Shown here in pieces: positions 20,407 to 29,892 of a DNA stretch of 64,000 nt. The stretch is from Bacillus velezensis. GTDB lineage: Bacteria; Bacillota; Bacilli; Bacillales; Bacillaceae. Position 1 is the first letter of the stretch, and each line of letters begins with the position of its first letter. The notes beneath the pieces are model-generated. The model was given only the letters and a program-made list of their open reading frames with translations. It was not told where the DNA came from and did no database searches. The DNA is taken from contig NZ_LLZC01000012.1 of NCBI RefSeq assembly GCF_001461825.1, positions 682,001-746,000 on the forward strand, in the 5' to 3' direction. Made by a program: the position numbers and the translations under genes.

Positions 20407-22184
20407 AGTTTTGGAAAAGCGTAGTAGGTAAGCTTTGGTTTACCATTCTTTCACTCGTGTTAATTGTTTTATTTATTTTAACGGTGCTGCTTCTGGAATT
20501 TATAGAAAATTACCACGTTGAAGAAGCGGAAAAAGATTTAACGCAGCTTGCCGATAAAATTGCGGTCATAATAGAAAATCATGAAGACCAGCCGCTTGCC
20601 AGATCCATCACGTGGGAACTGGCGGACAATTTAACGAGCATCGCGATCATTCAGGATGATAAGCATGTCTGGTATTCGCCCAATGACGATAATCATTTAT
20701 CCTCTATTACATTAGAGCAGATCAAACATGACCGGGATCTGCACAAGGCGCTGACAGACCGCAAAAAAGTAAGCAAACGTGCGGTGCCCAACAATGCCGG
20801 TTCGGATAACGAACGGCTGATCGTCGGAGTGCCGTATGAAAAAGACGGCAAAAAAGGCATGGTCTTTTTATCCCAATCGCTGCTTGCCGTCAAAGATACG
20901 ACGAAACATACAACCCGCTATATTTTTCTTGCGGCGGGCATTGCCATCGTCCTGACAACGTTTTTCGCGTTCTTTTTATCCAGCAGGGTGACATATCCCC
21001 TTCGGAAAATGCGGGAAGGCGCCCAAGACTTGGCGAAAGGAAAGTTTGATACAAAAATTCCGATTCTGACCCAAGATGAAATCGGGGAACTGGCTATTGC
21101 CTTTAATCAGATGGGACGGCAGCTCAATTTCCATATTAACGCGCTGAATCAGGAAAAAGAACAGCTGTCCAATATTTTAAGCAGTATGGCAGACGGTGTC
21201 ATTACCATTAATATCGACGGCACCATTTTGGTGACCAACCCGCCGGCCGAACGTTTTCTGCAGGCATGGTATTATGAGCAGAACATGAACATTAAAGAAG
21301 GAGACAACCTTCCCCCTGAAGCAAAAGAGCTATTTCAAAATGCAGTGAACACGGAAAAAGAGCAAATGATTGAAATGACGCTTCAAGGAAGGTCATGGGT
21401 TTTATTGATGTCGCCTCTTTATGCGGAATCACACGTCCGCGGCGCCGTGGCCGTGCTCCGTGATATGACCGAAGAGCGCAGGCTCGATAAATTGCGTGAA
21501 GACTTCATTGCCAATGTCAGTCATGAGCTCAGAACCCCGATTTCTATGCTGCAGGGATACAGCGAAGCAATAGTGGACGACATTGCAAGCACCGAAGAGG
21601 AGAAAAAAGAAATCGCGCAGATCATTTATGATGAATCTCTTCGCATGGGCCGGCTCGTCAATGATTTGCTGGATTTGGCCAGAATGGAATCCGGACATAC
21701 GGGCCTGCACTATGAAACGGTAAACCTGCATGAGTTTCTGGAGAAGATCTCCCGCAAATTTTCCGGGGTAGCGAAGGAAAAAGGCGTTTCGCTCACAGAA
21801 GACATCTCGGTGTCTCAGCCGGAGTGTGTCTTTGACGAAGATAAAATGGAACAGGTGTTTACCAACCTTATAGATAATGCGCTGCGCCACACGGAGTCAG
21901 GCGGAAGCGTTCATATCGCGGCTCAGACCGTAAAAGACGGACTGAAAATCGATATCAAAGATTCCGGCTCGGGAATACCGGAAGAGGACCTGCCTTTTAT
22001 TTTTGAACGTTTTTATAAAGCGGACAAAGCAAGAACAAGAGGCAGGGCGGGAACCGGACTCGGACTCGCCATCGTAAAAAATATCGTGGAAGCCCACGGC
22101 GGTTCAATTGCGGTTCACAGCAGCATCGATAAAGGGACGACGTTTACATTTTATATTCCGACAAAAGTGCAGGATGACGTCTGA
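20403..22184 (+). CDS. resE: Sensor histidine kinase ResE
   Basis: Membrane kinase partner of ResD, responding to oxygen limitation and nitric oxide. It has 593 residues. It has a membrane segment at about 11-32, an extracellular domain and a second segment at about 172-193. Then come HAMP (to about 250), PAS (about 255-355), and the HisKA domain with H374 in [10 protein letters not shown]. The ATPase domain has [16 protein letters not shown] and [10 protein letters not shown]. It overlaps resD by 4 bases. Confidence 0.97.
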   Translation: MKFWKSVVGKLWFTILSLVLIVLFILTVLLLEFIENYHVEEAEKDLTQLADKIAVIIENHEDQPLARSITWELADNLTSIAIIQDDKHVWYSPNDDNHLSSITLEQIKHDRDLHKALTDRKKVSKRAVPNNAGSDNERLIVGVPYEKDGKKGMVFLSQSLLAVKDTTKHTTRYIFLAAGIAIVLTTFFAFFLSSRVTYPLRKMREGAQDLAKGKFDTKIPILTQDEIGELAIAFNQMGRQLNFHINALNQEKEQLSNILSSMADGVITINIDGTILVTNPPAERFLQAWYYEQNMNIKEGDNLPPEAKELFQNAVNTEKEQMIEMTLQGRSWVLLMSPLYAESHVRGAVAVLRDMTEERRLDKLREDFIANVSHELRTPISMLQGYSEAIVDDIASTEEEKKEIAQIIYDESLRMGRLVNDLLDLARMESGHTGLHYETVNLHEFLEKISRKFSGVAKEKGVSLTEDISVSQPECVFDEDKMEQVFTNLIDNALRHTESGGSVHIAAQTVKDGLKIDIKDSGSGIPEEDLPFIFERFYKADKARTRGRAGTGLGLAIVKNIVEAHGGSIAVHSSIDKGTTFTFYIPTKVQDDV

Positions 22185-22211
22185 AATTGACGAACAATCT
22201 TGTTCCATACG

Positions 22212-22243
22212 AAACACCCGCATGTTCTGCGGGTGTTTTTTAT
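22212..22243 (+). terminator. Terminator after resE
   Basis: ACACCCGCA / TGCGGGTGT stem with a T-run. Confidence 0.9.
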
Positions 22244-22322
22244 TTGTTTCTCCTTTAAAAATTTAAGAATATGTTAATATAAATTCCCTTCCAAATTCCA
22301 GTTTCTCGTAATATAGTTGTAA

Positions 22323-22349
22323 TGTAACTTTTCAACGCATTTTTACGAC
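22323..22349 (+). promoter_or_regulatory. Autoregulatory sigma-X-type promoter of sigX
   Basis: TGTAAC (22323-22328), exactly 17 bases, then CGAC (22346-22349). This is the known sigma-X-preferred ECF consensus, 26 bases before sigX, so sigX should drive its own transcription. Confidence 0.85.
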
Positions 22350-22374
22350 AAAAAAGTGAACGGAGGGGTTTCCC

Positions 22375-22959
22375 ATGGAAGAAACCTTTCAGATATTATA
22401 TGATGCATACCATCAAGATTTATATCAATTTTTATTTTATATGGTAAAAGATAAGTCGCAGGCTGAAGATTTGGCGCAGGAAGTGTATATCCGCGTCTTG
22501 AATTCCTATCATACATTTGAAGGAAGAAGCAGTGAAAAAACATGGCTGTTGTCCATCGCACGCCATGTGGCGATTGACTGGTTCCGCAAGCAGCAGACGA
22601 TCAGACAGCGTATTATGGGTACGTTTGATTGGGATACACAAGATGTCAGAGATCAGCATTTGCTTCCGGACGAACTCGCCGTACAGCATGAAAACGTCCG
22701 GGAAATTTATACCGCGCTTGATCATTGCACCATTGATCAAAGAGCTGTTATTATCTTGAGATTTATTCAGGGATATTCCATTCAGGAAACAGCCGCCGCT
22801 CTCCGCTTCTCGGAAAGCAAAGTCAAAACGACCCAACACAGAGGGCTCAAAATACTTCGGAAACAGATGGAGCTTTTGAGGGAGGAGCTAATGGATGATG
22901 AAGTCATATTGGAACGAAGAAAGAGTAGAGGAGTTGTTAAGACAACTTCCGGCGGTTAG
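22375..22959 (+). CDS. sigX: ECF RNA polymerase sigma factor SigX
   Basis: Extracytoplasmic-function sigma factor that controls envelope charge and antimicrobial-peptide resistance genes. It has 194 residues. Sigma region 2 shows DLYQFLFYMVKDKSQAEDLAQEVYIRVL and the KTWLLSIARHVAIDWFR strand. Region 4 shows the helix-turn-helix QGYSIQETAAALRFSESKVKTTQHRG. The start follows GGAGGGG. It overlaps rsiX by 65 bases, typical of a sigma/anti-sigma pair. Confidence 0.96.
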   Translation: MEETFQILYDAYHQDLYQFLFYMVKDKSQAEDLAQEVYIRVLNSYHTFEGRSSEKTWLLSIARHVAIDWFRKQQTIRQRIMGTFDWDTQDVRDQHLLPDELAVQHENVREIYTALDHCTIDQRAVIILRFIQGYSIQETAAALRFSESKVKTTQHRGLKILRKQMELLREELMDDEVILERRKSRGVVKTTSGG

Positions 22960-23998
22960 AGATCATCGTTCACCCGAGGCCATTTACCGGAATATTGAAA
23001 CGGGTAAACCGTACAGGAAAAAGCCGGCCCGAAGCTGGATCGGCCCCGCCGCAGCCGGCGTCTGCGCATTGTGCATCGCTCTGATTATATCTCCTCACCT
23101 GATGACAAACAAATCTTCCGGTGATCTGACCGCTGACAGCCGCCAGACTGAAAAAGCCAGTCAGTCAGCTTCTGTCAAGCCGCCGGATCAGAAGACGTTC
23201 GTCGTCTCAAACCAAAACAAAAACAATTACATTACTTTGGCATTTGCCGATTCAGAAACATCCGCCGTCATTCCGGTCAGTTTTGAAAAAAAGAAGCCGG
23301 ATGAATCGGTATCAGAGGCTTTATCCGAAGCGGAAAACCTAGAAGTGCCCGAATCCTTCCTTTCTGTGCCGAACCTTTTGGACGGTGTGCAGGTAACGGC
23401 GGATAAGAAGGATTTGCTTGTGCAGGTAAACGGACGGCTTTCTATCGAATCAGTTGCCGATGCTGACTTATTGAAAAAGATGCTGAAAGAGACTTTGACA
23501 TGGAGTCCTTACGAGCGGATTAAATTGAAAAAGGTTCAAAACGGAGCCGGACAGGATTTTTATAAATCTTACGGCATTTCCGCTGAGATGTCCGTACATA
23601 AACAGACAAACCGGGCGTATTTTTCTTACAGCGACAGTCTGGGACAAGAGTATCTCATCCCGTCTGAACAAACCTATTATTCAGTATATCAGGCTATTGA
23701 CGGGATGAAGACAACAGACGGAGGCTCACAGACCGCGAGCATTATAGAAGCAGGTGCGATTGCATCGGTATCGGAAAGGGAAGACGGCGAGCAGCTGCGG
23801 ATTCAATTGTCCGAAAAACATAAGGTTGAAGATTCGCTGGAAGGGATTTTAATGATCGAAGGGCTTCTGTTAACCGCGAAGGAATTCGGTTATTCTGAGG
23901 TGCTGTTCACACATGCGCATACAAAGAAAATCGGTAATTATGATGTGACAAAACCTATCGCTGTGCCTGCCGCGCCTAATCCGCTTCCAAGCCATTAA
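22895..23998 (+). CDS. rsiX: Anti-sigma-X factor RsiX
   Basis: Membrane anti-sigma factor that holds SigX inactive. It has 367 residues: a cytoplasmic N-terminal region (to about 46), one membrane helix (about 47-66), then a large extracytoplasmic domain with GerMN-like features. The start ATG 22895 has GGGAGGAG upstream, inside sigX. The C-terminal half (from about 270, AGAIASV through AAPNPLPSH) is more similar to B. subtilis RsiX than the linker after the membrane helix, which appears to have diverged a lot. Confidence 0.93.
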   Translation: MMKSYWNEERVEELLRQLPAVRDHRSPEAIYRNIETGKPYRKKPARSWIGPAAAGVCALCIALIISPHLMTNKSSGDLTADSRQTEKASQSASVKPPDQKTFVVSNQNKNNYITLAFADSETSAVIPVSFEKKKPDESVSEALSEAENLEVPESFLSVPNLLDGVQVTADKKDLLVQVNGRLSIESVADADLLKKMLKETLTWSPYERIKLKKVQNGAGQDFYKSYGISAEMSVHKQTNRAYFSYSDSLGQEYLIPSEQTYYSVYQAIDGMKTTDGGSQTASIIEAGAIASVSEREDGEQLRIQLSEKHKVEDSLEGILMIEGLLLTAKEFGYSEVLFTHAHTKKIGNYDVTKPIAVPAAPNPLPSH

Positions 23999-24002
23999 AC
24001 GT

Positions 24003-24039
24003 AAAAAAACCCAAAACATATGAATGTTTTGGGTTTTTT
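24003..24039. terminator. Bidirectional terminator between rsiX and serA
   Basis: Long perfect inverted repeat AAAAAACCCAAAACAT / ATGTTTTGGGTTTTTT, serving convergent genes. Confidence 0.93.
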
Positions 24040-24044
24040 GTTGG

Positions 24045-25622
24045 TTACGGAAGGTCAATCAGTTTAACGGAAACAATATCCTGAACTGAAGTCAGCTCAT
24101 TGACGACTTTATCATCTAAATGTTTATCAAAAGAAAGCATCATAATGGCTTCTCCGCCTTTTTCTTTACGGCCTACCTGCATGGTAGCGATATTGATATC
24201 GTTATCGCCGAGGATGCGTCCGACGCGTCCGATTACACCAGTCGTATCCTGGTGCTGGATATAAACGAGGTGGCCGGCAGGATTTAAGTCAATATTAAAG
24301 CCGTTCAGTTCAACGATTCGTTCACCGAAGTGAGGGATATACGTAGCCGTTAACGTAAATGTGCTCCGGTCTCCGGTTACTTTTACGCTGATGCAGTTAT
24401 CATATCCTGATTCATTGGAGGAAATCTTCTCGCTGAAGCTGATTCCGCGTTCTTTTGCTACACCGCCGGCGTTCACTTCATTGACCGTTGAGTCTACACG
24501 CGGTTTTAAGAAACCGGACAGCAGGCTTTTTGTAATAAATGATGTTTCAAGTTTGGCGATGGTGCCTTCATATTGAATCGCAACATCTTTGACGGGTTCC
24601 TTCATACATTGTGACACGAGACTTCCGATTTTATCGGCAATTTGGTGATAAGGCTGGATTTTTTTGAATTCATCTTTCGTCATCGCAGGCAGATTGATCG
24701 CTGACATGACAGGCAGACCTTTTGCAAACTGCAGCACTTCTTCAGAAACCTGTGCCGCGACATTCAGCTGTGCTTCTTTCGTTGAAGCGCCTAAGTGAGG
24801 TGTGGCGATCACCAGCGGATGGTCGGGAAGCTTTGATTCAACTGGCGGTTCCACTTCAAACACGTCAAGGGCAGCGCCTGCGACATGGCCGCTTTCCAGC
24901 GCTTCCAAAAGCGCAGCTTCATCAATAATGCCGCCTCTTGCGCAGTTGATAAGGCGGACGCCTTTTTTTGTTTTGGCAATGGTTTCTCTGTTAAGCAGTC
25001 CTTTTGTTTCCTTTGTTAAAGGCGTGTGGACGGTAATGATATCCGCGCTTTCAAGCACTTCTTCGAATGTCCGGCTGTTTACGCCGATTTTGCCGGCTCT
25101 CTCTTCGGTTAAGAAAGGATCGAATACATGAACCGTCATACCGAACGCTCTGGCGCGCTGGGCAATCTCGCTTCCGATCCGGCCCAGACCGACAATGCCT
25201 AAAGTCTTTCCGTAGAGCTCCGCCCCGACAAAAGCCGTCCGGTTCCATTCTCTTGATTTTACTGAGATATTGGCTTGCGGAATGTGTCTCATTAATGAAG
25301 AAATCATCGCGAATGTATGCTCTGCCGTTGAAATGGTGTTTCCATTCGGCGCGTTTATCACGATAACCCCATGTTTTGTGGCCTCATCAATGTCGATGTT
25401 GTCTACCCCGACACCGGCTCTGCCGACGATTTTTAAAGAGGTCATTTTTTTAAACAATTCTTCGGTTACTTTCGTGGCACTGCGGACTAACAGGGCATCA
25501 AAGGTATGTAATTCATCTTCTGCATCCGCGACGTTTTTTTGAACAATTTCTATAAAGTCTGATTCCATCAGCGGCTTTAAGCCGTCATTGCTCATCTTAT
25601 CTGAGACCAAAACTCGAAACAT
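24045..25622 (-). CDS. serA: D-3-phosphoglycerate dehydrogenase
   Basis: Oxidises 3-phosphoglycerate to 3-phosphohydroxypyruvate, the first step of serine synthesis. It has 525 residues (long form). The D-2-hydroxyacid dehydrogenase core has the GLGRIG NAD motif at 145-150 and the catalytic histidine in ATPHLGAST. An intervening domain (about 320-450) and a C-terminal ACT domain (VIGRVGRILGDNDINIATM) for serine feedback follow. ATG 25622 follows AGGAGGAAA. It is a single gene on the minus strand. Confidence 0.96.
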   Translation of the reverse strand: MFRVLVSDKMSNDGLKPLMESDFIEIVQKNVADAEDELHTFDALLVRSATKVTEELFKKMTSLKIVGRAGVGVDNIDIDEATKHGVIVINAPNGNTISTAEHTFAMISSLMRHIPQANISVKSREWNRTAFVGAELYGKTLGIVGLGRIGSEIAQRARAFGMTVHVFDPFLTEERAGKIGVNSRTFEEVLESADIITVHTPLTKETKGLLNRETIAKTKKGVRLINCARGGIIDEAALLEALESGHVAGAALDVFEVEPPVESKLPDHPLVIATPHLGASTKEAQLNVAAQVSEEVLQFAKGLPVMSAINLPAMTKDEFKKIQPYHQIADKIGSLVSQCMKEPVKDVAIQYEGTIAKLETSFITKSLLSGFLKPRVDSTVNEVNAGGVAKERGISFSEKISSNESGYDNCISVKVTGDRSTFTLTATYIPHFGERIVELNGFNIDLNPAGHLVYIQHQDTTGVIGRVGRILGDNDINIATMQVGRKEKGGEAIMMLSFDKHLDDKVVNELTSVQDIVSVKLIDLP

Positions 25623-25662
25623 TGTTAGATTTCCTCCTAGTTTAGCTGACTAAATATCTGAT

Positions 25663-25691
25663 AATTTATCATATTCTCAATAGAGTGTCAA
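25663..25691 (-). promoter_or_regulatory. Sigma-A promoter of serA
   Basis: On the minus strand, TTGACA (complement of 25686-25691), 17 bases and TAAATT (complement of 25663-25668). Confidence 0.6.
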
Positions 25692-25783
25692 TGTGTAGTG
25701 ACGCAGTAAAGGAGAAAAGGACACCGCAGAATCAGCTGAAAATCGGGCTTCCCCAATATTTTATTTAAATTTGAGCAGTTCTC

Positions 25784-25812
25784 TATACAATTGCAATTTG
25801 ATCATATATAAT
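25784..25812 (+). promoter_or_regulatory. Sigma-A promoter of ribU
   Basis: TATACA (25784-25789), a 17-base spacer and TATAAT (25807-25812), about 20 bases before the RFN element. The rest of the 490-base gap between serA and ribU is filled by the riboswitch, its terminator and the serA promoter. Confidence 0.7.
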
Positions 25813-25833
25813 GTGAATAAATTCATAAGATCA

Positions 25834-25960
25834 ATCTTCGGGGCAGGGTGAAATTCCCTACCGGCGGTGATGAGCATCATGCTCTAAGCCCGCGAGCTGC
25901 TTCGGCGGCAGGATCCGGTGAGATTCCGGAGCCGACAGTATAGTCTGGATGGGAGAAGAT
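25834..25960 (+). promoter_or_regulatory. FMN riboswitch (RFN element) of ribU
   Basis: P1 arms ATCTTC (25834-25839) and GAAGAT (25955-25960). The core blocks are GGGGCAGGGTGAAATTCCCTACCGGCGGT (in two adjacent segments), AGCCCGCGAGC, GCCGACAGTATAGTC and GGATGGGAGA. A terminator follows at 26024-26050. It regulates flavin uptake in the same sense as the rib operon switch. Confidence 0.96.
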
Positions 25961-26023
25961 GGAGGTTCAGCAGACGTTTTGATGCTTATATCAAACGTTT
26001 CTTTGCCAAGCCTTAGTAAGCTC

Positions 26024-26050
26024 CCGCTTTTTAACAAAAGCGGTTTTTTT
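26024..26050 (+). terminator. Riboswitch-controlled terminator before ribU
   Basis: CCGCTTTT / AAAAGCGG stem followed by seven T. Confidence 0.88.
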
Positions 26051-26111
26051 ATTGGGGCGCAAAAGAACCTTTCCTCTTTTCGAGAGATTTGATCGAAAAG
26101 GAGAGAGCATT

Positions 26112-26684
26112 GTGAAAGTAAAAAAATTAGTTGTCATCAGTATGCTTAGCAGTATTGCTTTTGTGCTTATGCTGTTAAATTTCCCGTTTCCGGGTCTGCC
26201 GGATTACTTGAAAATTGATTTCAGTGACGTTCCTGCAATTATCGCCATTTTGGTATACGGGCCTGCGGCGGGGATTGCGGTTGAAGCGATTAAAAATATT
26301 CTGCAGTATATCATTCAAGGAAGCATGGCCGGCGTGCCTGTCGGGCAGGCAGCCAATTTTATCGCGGGAACGCTGTTTATTCTGCCGACGGCGTTTATGT
26401 TTAAAAAGCTCAATTCTGCAAAAGGTCTTGCGGTGAGCCTTCTGGCCGGAACCGCGGCGATGACCGTGCTGATGAGTATTTTGAACTATATTCTTATCCT
26501 GCCCGCGTATACTTGGTTTTTACATTCACCGGCACTGTCAAACAGCCAGTTAAAAACGGCGGTTGTCGCAGGAATTCTGCCGTTTAACATTGTAAAAGGC
26601 ATTATCATCACCATCGTCTTTACGTTCATCTTTACGAAGCTGAAACCTTGGATTGAACAAAAACGCAGCATCCAAACACAATAA
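26112..26684 (+). CDS. ribU: Riboflavin transporter RibU (ECF S component)
   Basis: Substrate-binding membrane subunit of an energy-coupling-factor transporter that takes up riboflavin; it relies on the shared EcfAA'T module encoded elsewhere. It has 190 residues and six hydrophobic segments. Conserved stretches include FPGLPDYLKIDFSDVPAII and the helix QGSMAGVPVGQAANF. The start is GTG 26112 behind AAAGGAGAG; a frame extension from 26052 lies inside the leader. It is controlled by the adjacent FMN riboswitch. Confidence 0.95.
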   Translation: MKVKKLVVISMLSSIAFVLMLLNFPFPGLPDYLKIDFSDVPAIIAILVYGPAAGIAVEAIKNILQYIIQGSMAGVPVGQAANFIAGTLFILPTAFMFKKLNSAKGLAVSLLAGTAAMTVLMSILNYILILPAYTWFLHSPALSNSQLKTAVVAGILPFNIVKGIIITIVFTFIFTKLKPWIEQKRSIQTQ

Positions 26685-26691
26685 AGACTGA

Positions 26692-26727
26692 AAGCGTCCG
26701 CTCTGTGAAAACAGCCGGACGCTTTTT
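26692..26727 (+). terminator. Terminator after ribU
   Basis: AAGCGTCCG / CGGACGCTT stem, followed by a T-run. Confidence 0.88.
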
Positions 26728-26743
26728 TGTTTGTGCTGATCGC

Positions 26744-26783
26744 AAAAAATAAGACTCCGGCCGATAACAGCCGGAGTCTTATT
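26744..26783 (-). terminator. Second (distal) terminator for fer
   Basis: Perfect 14-bp inverted repeat AATAAGACTCCGGC / GCCGGAGTCTTATT. The A-run at 26744-26749 becomes a T-run on the minus strand, so it acts mainly leftward. Confidence 0.75.
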
Positions 26784-26788
26784 CAGGA

Positions 26789-27113
<325 letters not shown>

Positions 27114-27274
27114 TTATATATTTTTAAATATAACACCTATTCCTCTTACTTATTGTAATGATGTTAGTGTCAAATTTCAACAGAAAAATGATTGAGAATG
27201 CTTATCACATAAGGGATTCTCTTTAGCACTTCCCCCTAAAAGATGACTTTAAACGTCAAATTTATATGAAAATC

Positions 27275-27283
27275 TGTTAAAAT
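27275..27283 (+). promoter_or_regulatory. Extended -10 promoter of ypbB-recQ
   Basis: TG-T-TAAAAT at 27275-27283. It lies about 50 bases before ypbB. Confidence 0.45.
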
Positions 27284-27336
27284 AAAAAGAACCAAAAAAC
27301 GAAACTTGTCACAGAAGAAATGTAGGTGTGTTTAGA

Positions 27337-28395
27337 TTGGCGATAAACTTCTTTGATACCGTGGTTCTCGACTGTCTGGACAAAATAGACGGCGAACGGA
27401 CTCCGAGTGCTGTGTTTCATTTATTAAAAGGAAAAAAGTCGTCTCAAACCATTCAGGATGCCGGCTTATTTCAGATCGCTAAATATTTCGGCATGGCTTC
27501 ACAGTGTGAACGCGGCGATATTGCTGCTTCTTTGCATAAACTCACCGAGAGCTCATACATCACAGCCGGAAAAGAAGAGGGGACGTGGAAAGTGACTGCG
27601 CGCGGCGTTCAAAAGCTTGAACGGGCGTTTGCCGAGCGGCCTTGGCCGAAGCACTGCCACGGCGCGAATTATCAAACGCCTGCTGGCACCCTGTGGAGGC
27701 GGCTTTCCCTGCTCATTCAAGTCCTGTCAAACAAAGAGCATCAATGCAGTCAATATATCCCGGTTACCAACGATGTGCAGACGCTGAGATGGGTCAAACG
27801 GTTCATGCGGAAAAACAGAGATGCTAAAGAGCTTTCCGTCCAAATGCATGACGCGCTGTTTCAGCTTCTGCAAGGCGTAAGTGAACGGCAGGCGCTTATT
27901 TTTGTCTATTCTTTAACTTCATTCAACAGAATCGGCAAAACGAATAAGCAGCTCGCTCTCCAGCTGAACGAAGATGAATGGTATGTGTCCGTCCAGTTTT
28001 GGGGAGCGGTACATTATGTTATTCAATCGCTTCCGCAATGTGCATATCCCGCTCTGCGCGAGCTGCTGTCCGATCTGCAGGCGGAAAGCGCGCTGACACA
28101 GTCTGCCAGAAAAACCTTTGAGCTGTTGGAAAAAGGGTTTCCGATTGAACGGATCGCCGCGGTCAGAAATTTAAAAACCGCCACAATCGAAGATCATATC
28201 GTAGAAATATCATTGCACCAGCCTGCATTTTTTATAGAACAGTATCTTTCTGAAGAGGAACAGCGTATGATAACGGCATTTGCAAAACAGCATCAAACGA
28301 ATAAAATTAAACGGATTCGCGAAGGAATGCAGATGCGCTTCAGCTATTTTCAGATCAGGCTGGCGCTGGCAAAGACGGTGAATCAGCATGACTGA
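27337..28395 (+). CDS. ypbB: Helix-turn-helix domain protein YpbB
   Basis: 352-residue protein of unknown function encoded just before recQ and overlapping it by 8 bases; conserved neighbourhood suggests a DNA-related role (inference). The C-terminal part (LLEKGFPIERIAAVRNLKTATIEDHIVEI, about 255-285 in two segments) resembles the helix-turn-helix region attached to RecQ-type helicases, as if a RecQ accessory domain were encoded separately. The start is uncertain: TTG 27337 has AGGTG at good spacing; GTG 27328 is an alternative. Confidence 0.85.
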   Translation: MAINFFDTVVLDCLDKIDGERTPSAVFHLLKGKKSSQTIQDAGLFQIAKYFGMASQCERGDIAASLHKLTESSYITAGKEEGTWKVTARGVQKLERAFAERPWPKHCHGANYQTPAGTLWRRLSLLIQVLSNKEHQCSQYIPVTNDVQTLRWVKRFMRKNRDAKELSVQMHDALFQLLQGVSERQALIFVYSLTSFNRIGKTNKQLALQLNEDEWYVSVQFWGAVHYVIQSLPQCAYPALRELLSDLQAESALTQSARKTFELLEKGFPIERIAAVRNLKTATIEDHIVEISLHQPAFFIEQYLSEEEQRMITAFAKQHQTNKIKRIREGMQMRFSYFQIRLALAKTVNQHD

Positions 28396-29878
28396 GCTGC
28401 ATAAAGCTTTATCCAGGTATTTTGGTTTGCATTCCTTTAAAAAAGGGCAGGAAGAGATTATGACTAGCGTGCTCCAAAAAAAAGATACGATCGCCATGCT
28501 TCCGACCGGCGGGGGAAAATCATTATGCTATCAGCTCCCGGGTTACATGATGGACGGGCTGGTGCTGATTATTTCACCGCTTCTTTCATTAATGGAAGAT
28601 CAGGTGCAGCAGCTGAAAGCGAAAGGGGAAAAGCGGGTTGCGGCATTAAACAGCATGCTGAATTCCGCAGAGCGGCATTTTATCCTCAGCAACATCAGCC
28701 GGTATAAATTTCTCTATATGTCTCCTGAAGCCCTTTCTTCACCTTATGTGCTGAACCGTTTGAAAAATGTCCCGGTCAGTTTATTTGTTATTGATGAGGC
28801 TCATTGCATATCAGAATGGGGACATGATTTCAGGCCTGATTATTCGAAGCTCGGACCTTTCAGGCAGGCACTCGGAAAGCCGCCTGTATTGGCGCTGACC
28901 GCAACAGCGACAAAAGAAACGCTCAGAGACGTGACGGATGTGCTCGGCCTTGAGCATGCGGTGCGTCATCTTTATTCAGTCAACCGGCCGAATATTCTCC
29001 TGGCGGCAGAACATTTGGCGGATAATGCCGAGAAAATAAGCAGGCTCACGGAGCTTGCCGAAAAGCTTGAAGGCCCGGGTATCATATATTGTCCGACCAG
29101 AAAATGGGCGGAAGAGCTTGCGGCTGAGCTGAATGAAAAAACGGGAAAGCGGACGGATTATTATCACGGCGGAATGGATACAGGGGACAGAATCTTGATC
29201 CAGCAGCAATTTATCCATAACCAGCTTGATTGCATCTGCTGCACCAATGCGTTCGGCATGGGTGTGGATAAGTCAGATATCCGCTTTGTCATTCACTTTT
29301 ATCCTCCCCAAACGGCCGAGGCCTTTATGCAGGAAATCGGCAGAGCGGGACGCGACGGCAGCCCGAGTGTCAGTATTTTGCTGAGGGCGCCCGGCGATAC
29401 CGAGCTTCAGCAGCAGATTATTCAGACAGAAAGCCTGTCTGATTATGACCTGGAAGCCATTCTGGCCGTCATACGGGATGCCGGTACGGGTGATGAGCGA
29501 AAGCTTCGGGACGTTCTGATCAATAAGGGCGTCCAGGAAACACAGGCGCGAACGGCCGTCCATCTGTATCTGCAAGGAAAAACCACAAAAGAGCAGCTGC
29601 AGGAAGAACTGACATACCGCGTGGAAAAAAAGCTGCGTAAAATGAATCGTTTTTCGGCGTTATTAGAGCGGAAAGAATGTATAAGAGAAGCGCTGCTGTC
29701 TTATTTTGATGAACCGTATGAGCCTGATGGTCAAACCGGACAATGCTGCAGCAGCTGCGGACTTGATCTGGCTCCGTACGAGCAAAAAGGAGAACGTAAA
29801 AACATGGAACGGTTTGAAGATTGGAAGCTGGAATTAGGCCGGATTTTCGGTTCAGAGTCTGCGGGTGAGTTCAGCTGA
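28388..29878 (+). CDS. recQ: ATP-dependent DNA helicase RecQ (short form)
   Basis: 3'-5' superfamily 2 DNA helicase used in recombination and repair. It has 496 residues: Walker A GGGKS at 41-45, DEAH at 136-139, the aromatic-rich ISEWGHDFRPDY loop, TATA motif III and QEIGRAGRDG motif VI. A short zinc-binding region with a CCSSCG cluster lies near 457. It lacks the HRDC and winged-helix domains of long RecQ, like the smaller Bacillus paralogue. It overlaps ypbB and is followed 14 bases later by ypbD. Confidence 0.93.
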   Translation: MTELHKALSRYFGLHSFKKGQEEIMTSVLQKKDTIAMLPTGGGKSLCYQLPGYMMDGLVLIISPLLSLMEDQVQQLKAKGEKRVAALNSMLNSAERHFILSNISRYKFLYMSPEALSSPYVLNRLKNVPVSLFVIDEAHCISEWGHDFRPDYSKLGPFRQALGKPPVLALTATATKETLRDVTDVLGLEHAVRHLYSVNRPNILLAAEHLADNAEKISRLTELAEKLEGPGIIYCPTRKWAEELAAELNEKTGKRTDYYHGGMDTGDRILIQQQFIHNQLDCICCTNAFGMGVDKSDIRFVIHFYPPQTAEAFMQEIGRAGRDGSPSVSILLRAPGDTELQQQIIQTESLSDYDLEAILAVIRDAGTGDERKLRDVLINKGVQETQARTAVHLYLQGKTTKEQLQEELTYRVEKKLRKMNRFSALLERKECIREALLSYFDEPYEPDGQTGQCCSSCGLDLAPYEQKGERKNMERFEDWKLELGRIFGSESAGEFS

Positions 29879-29892
29879 GACGGCAAAGCGAA

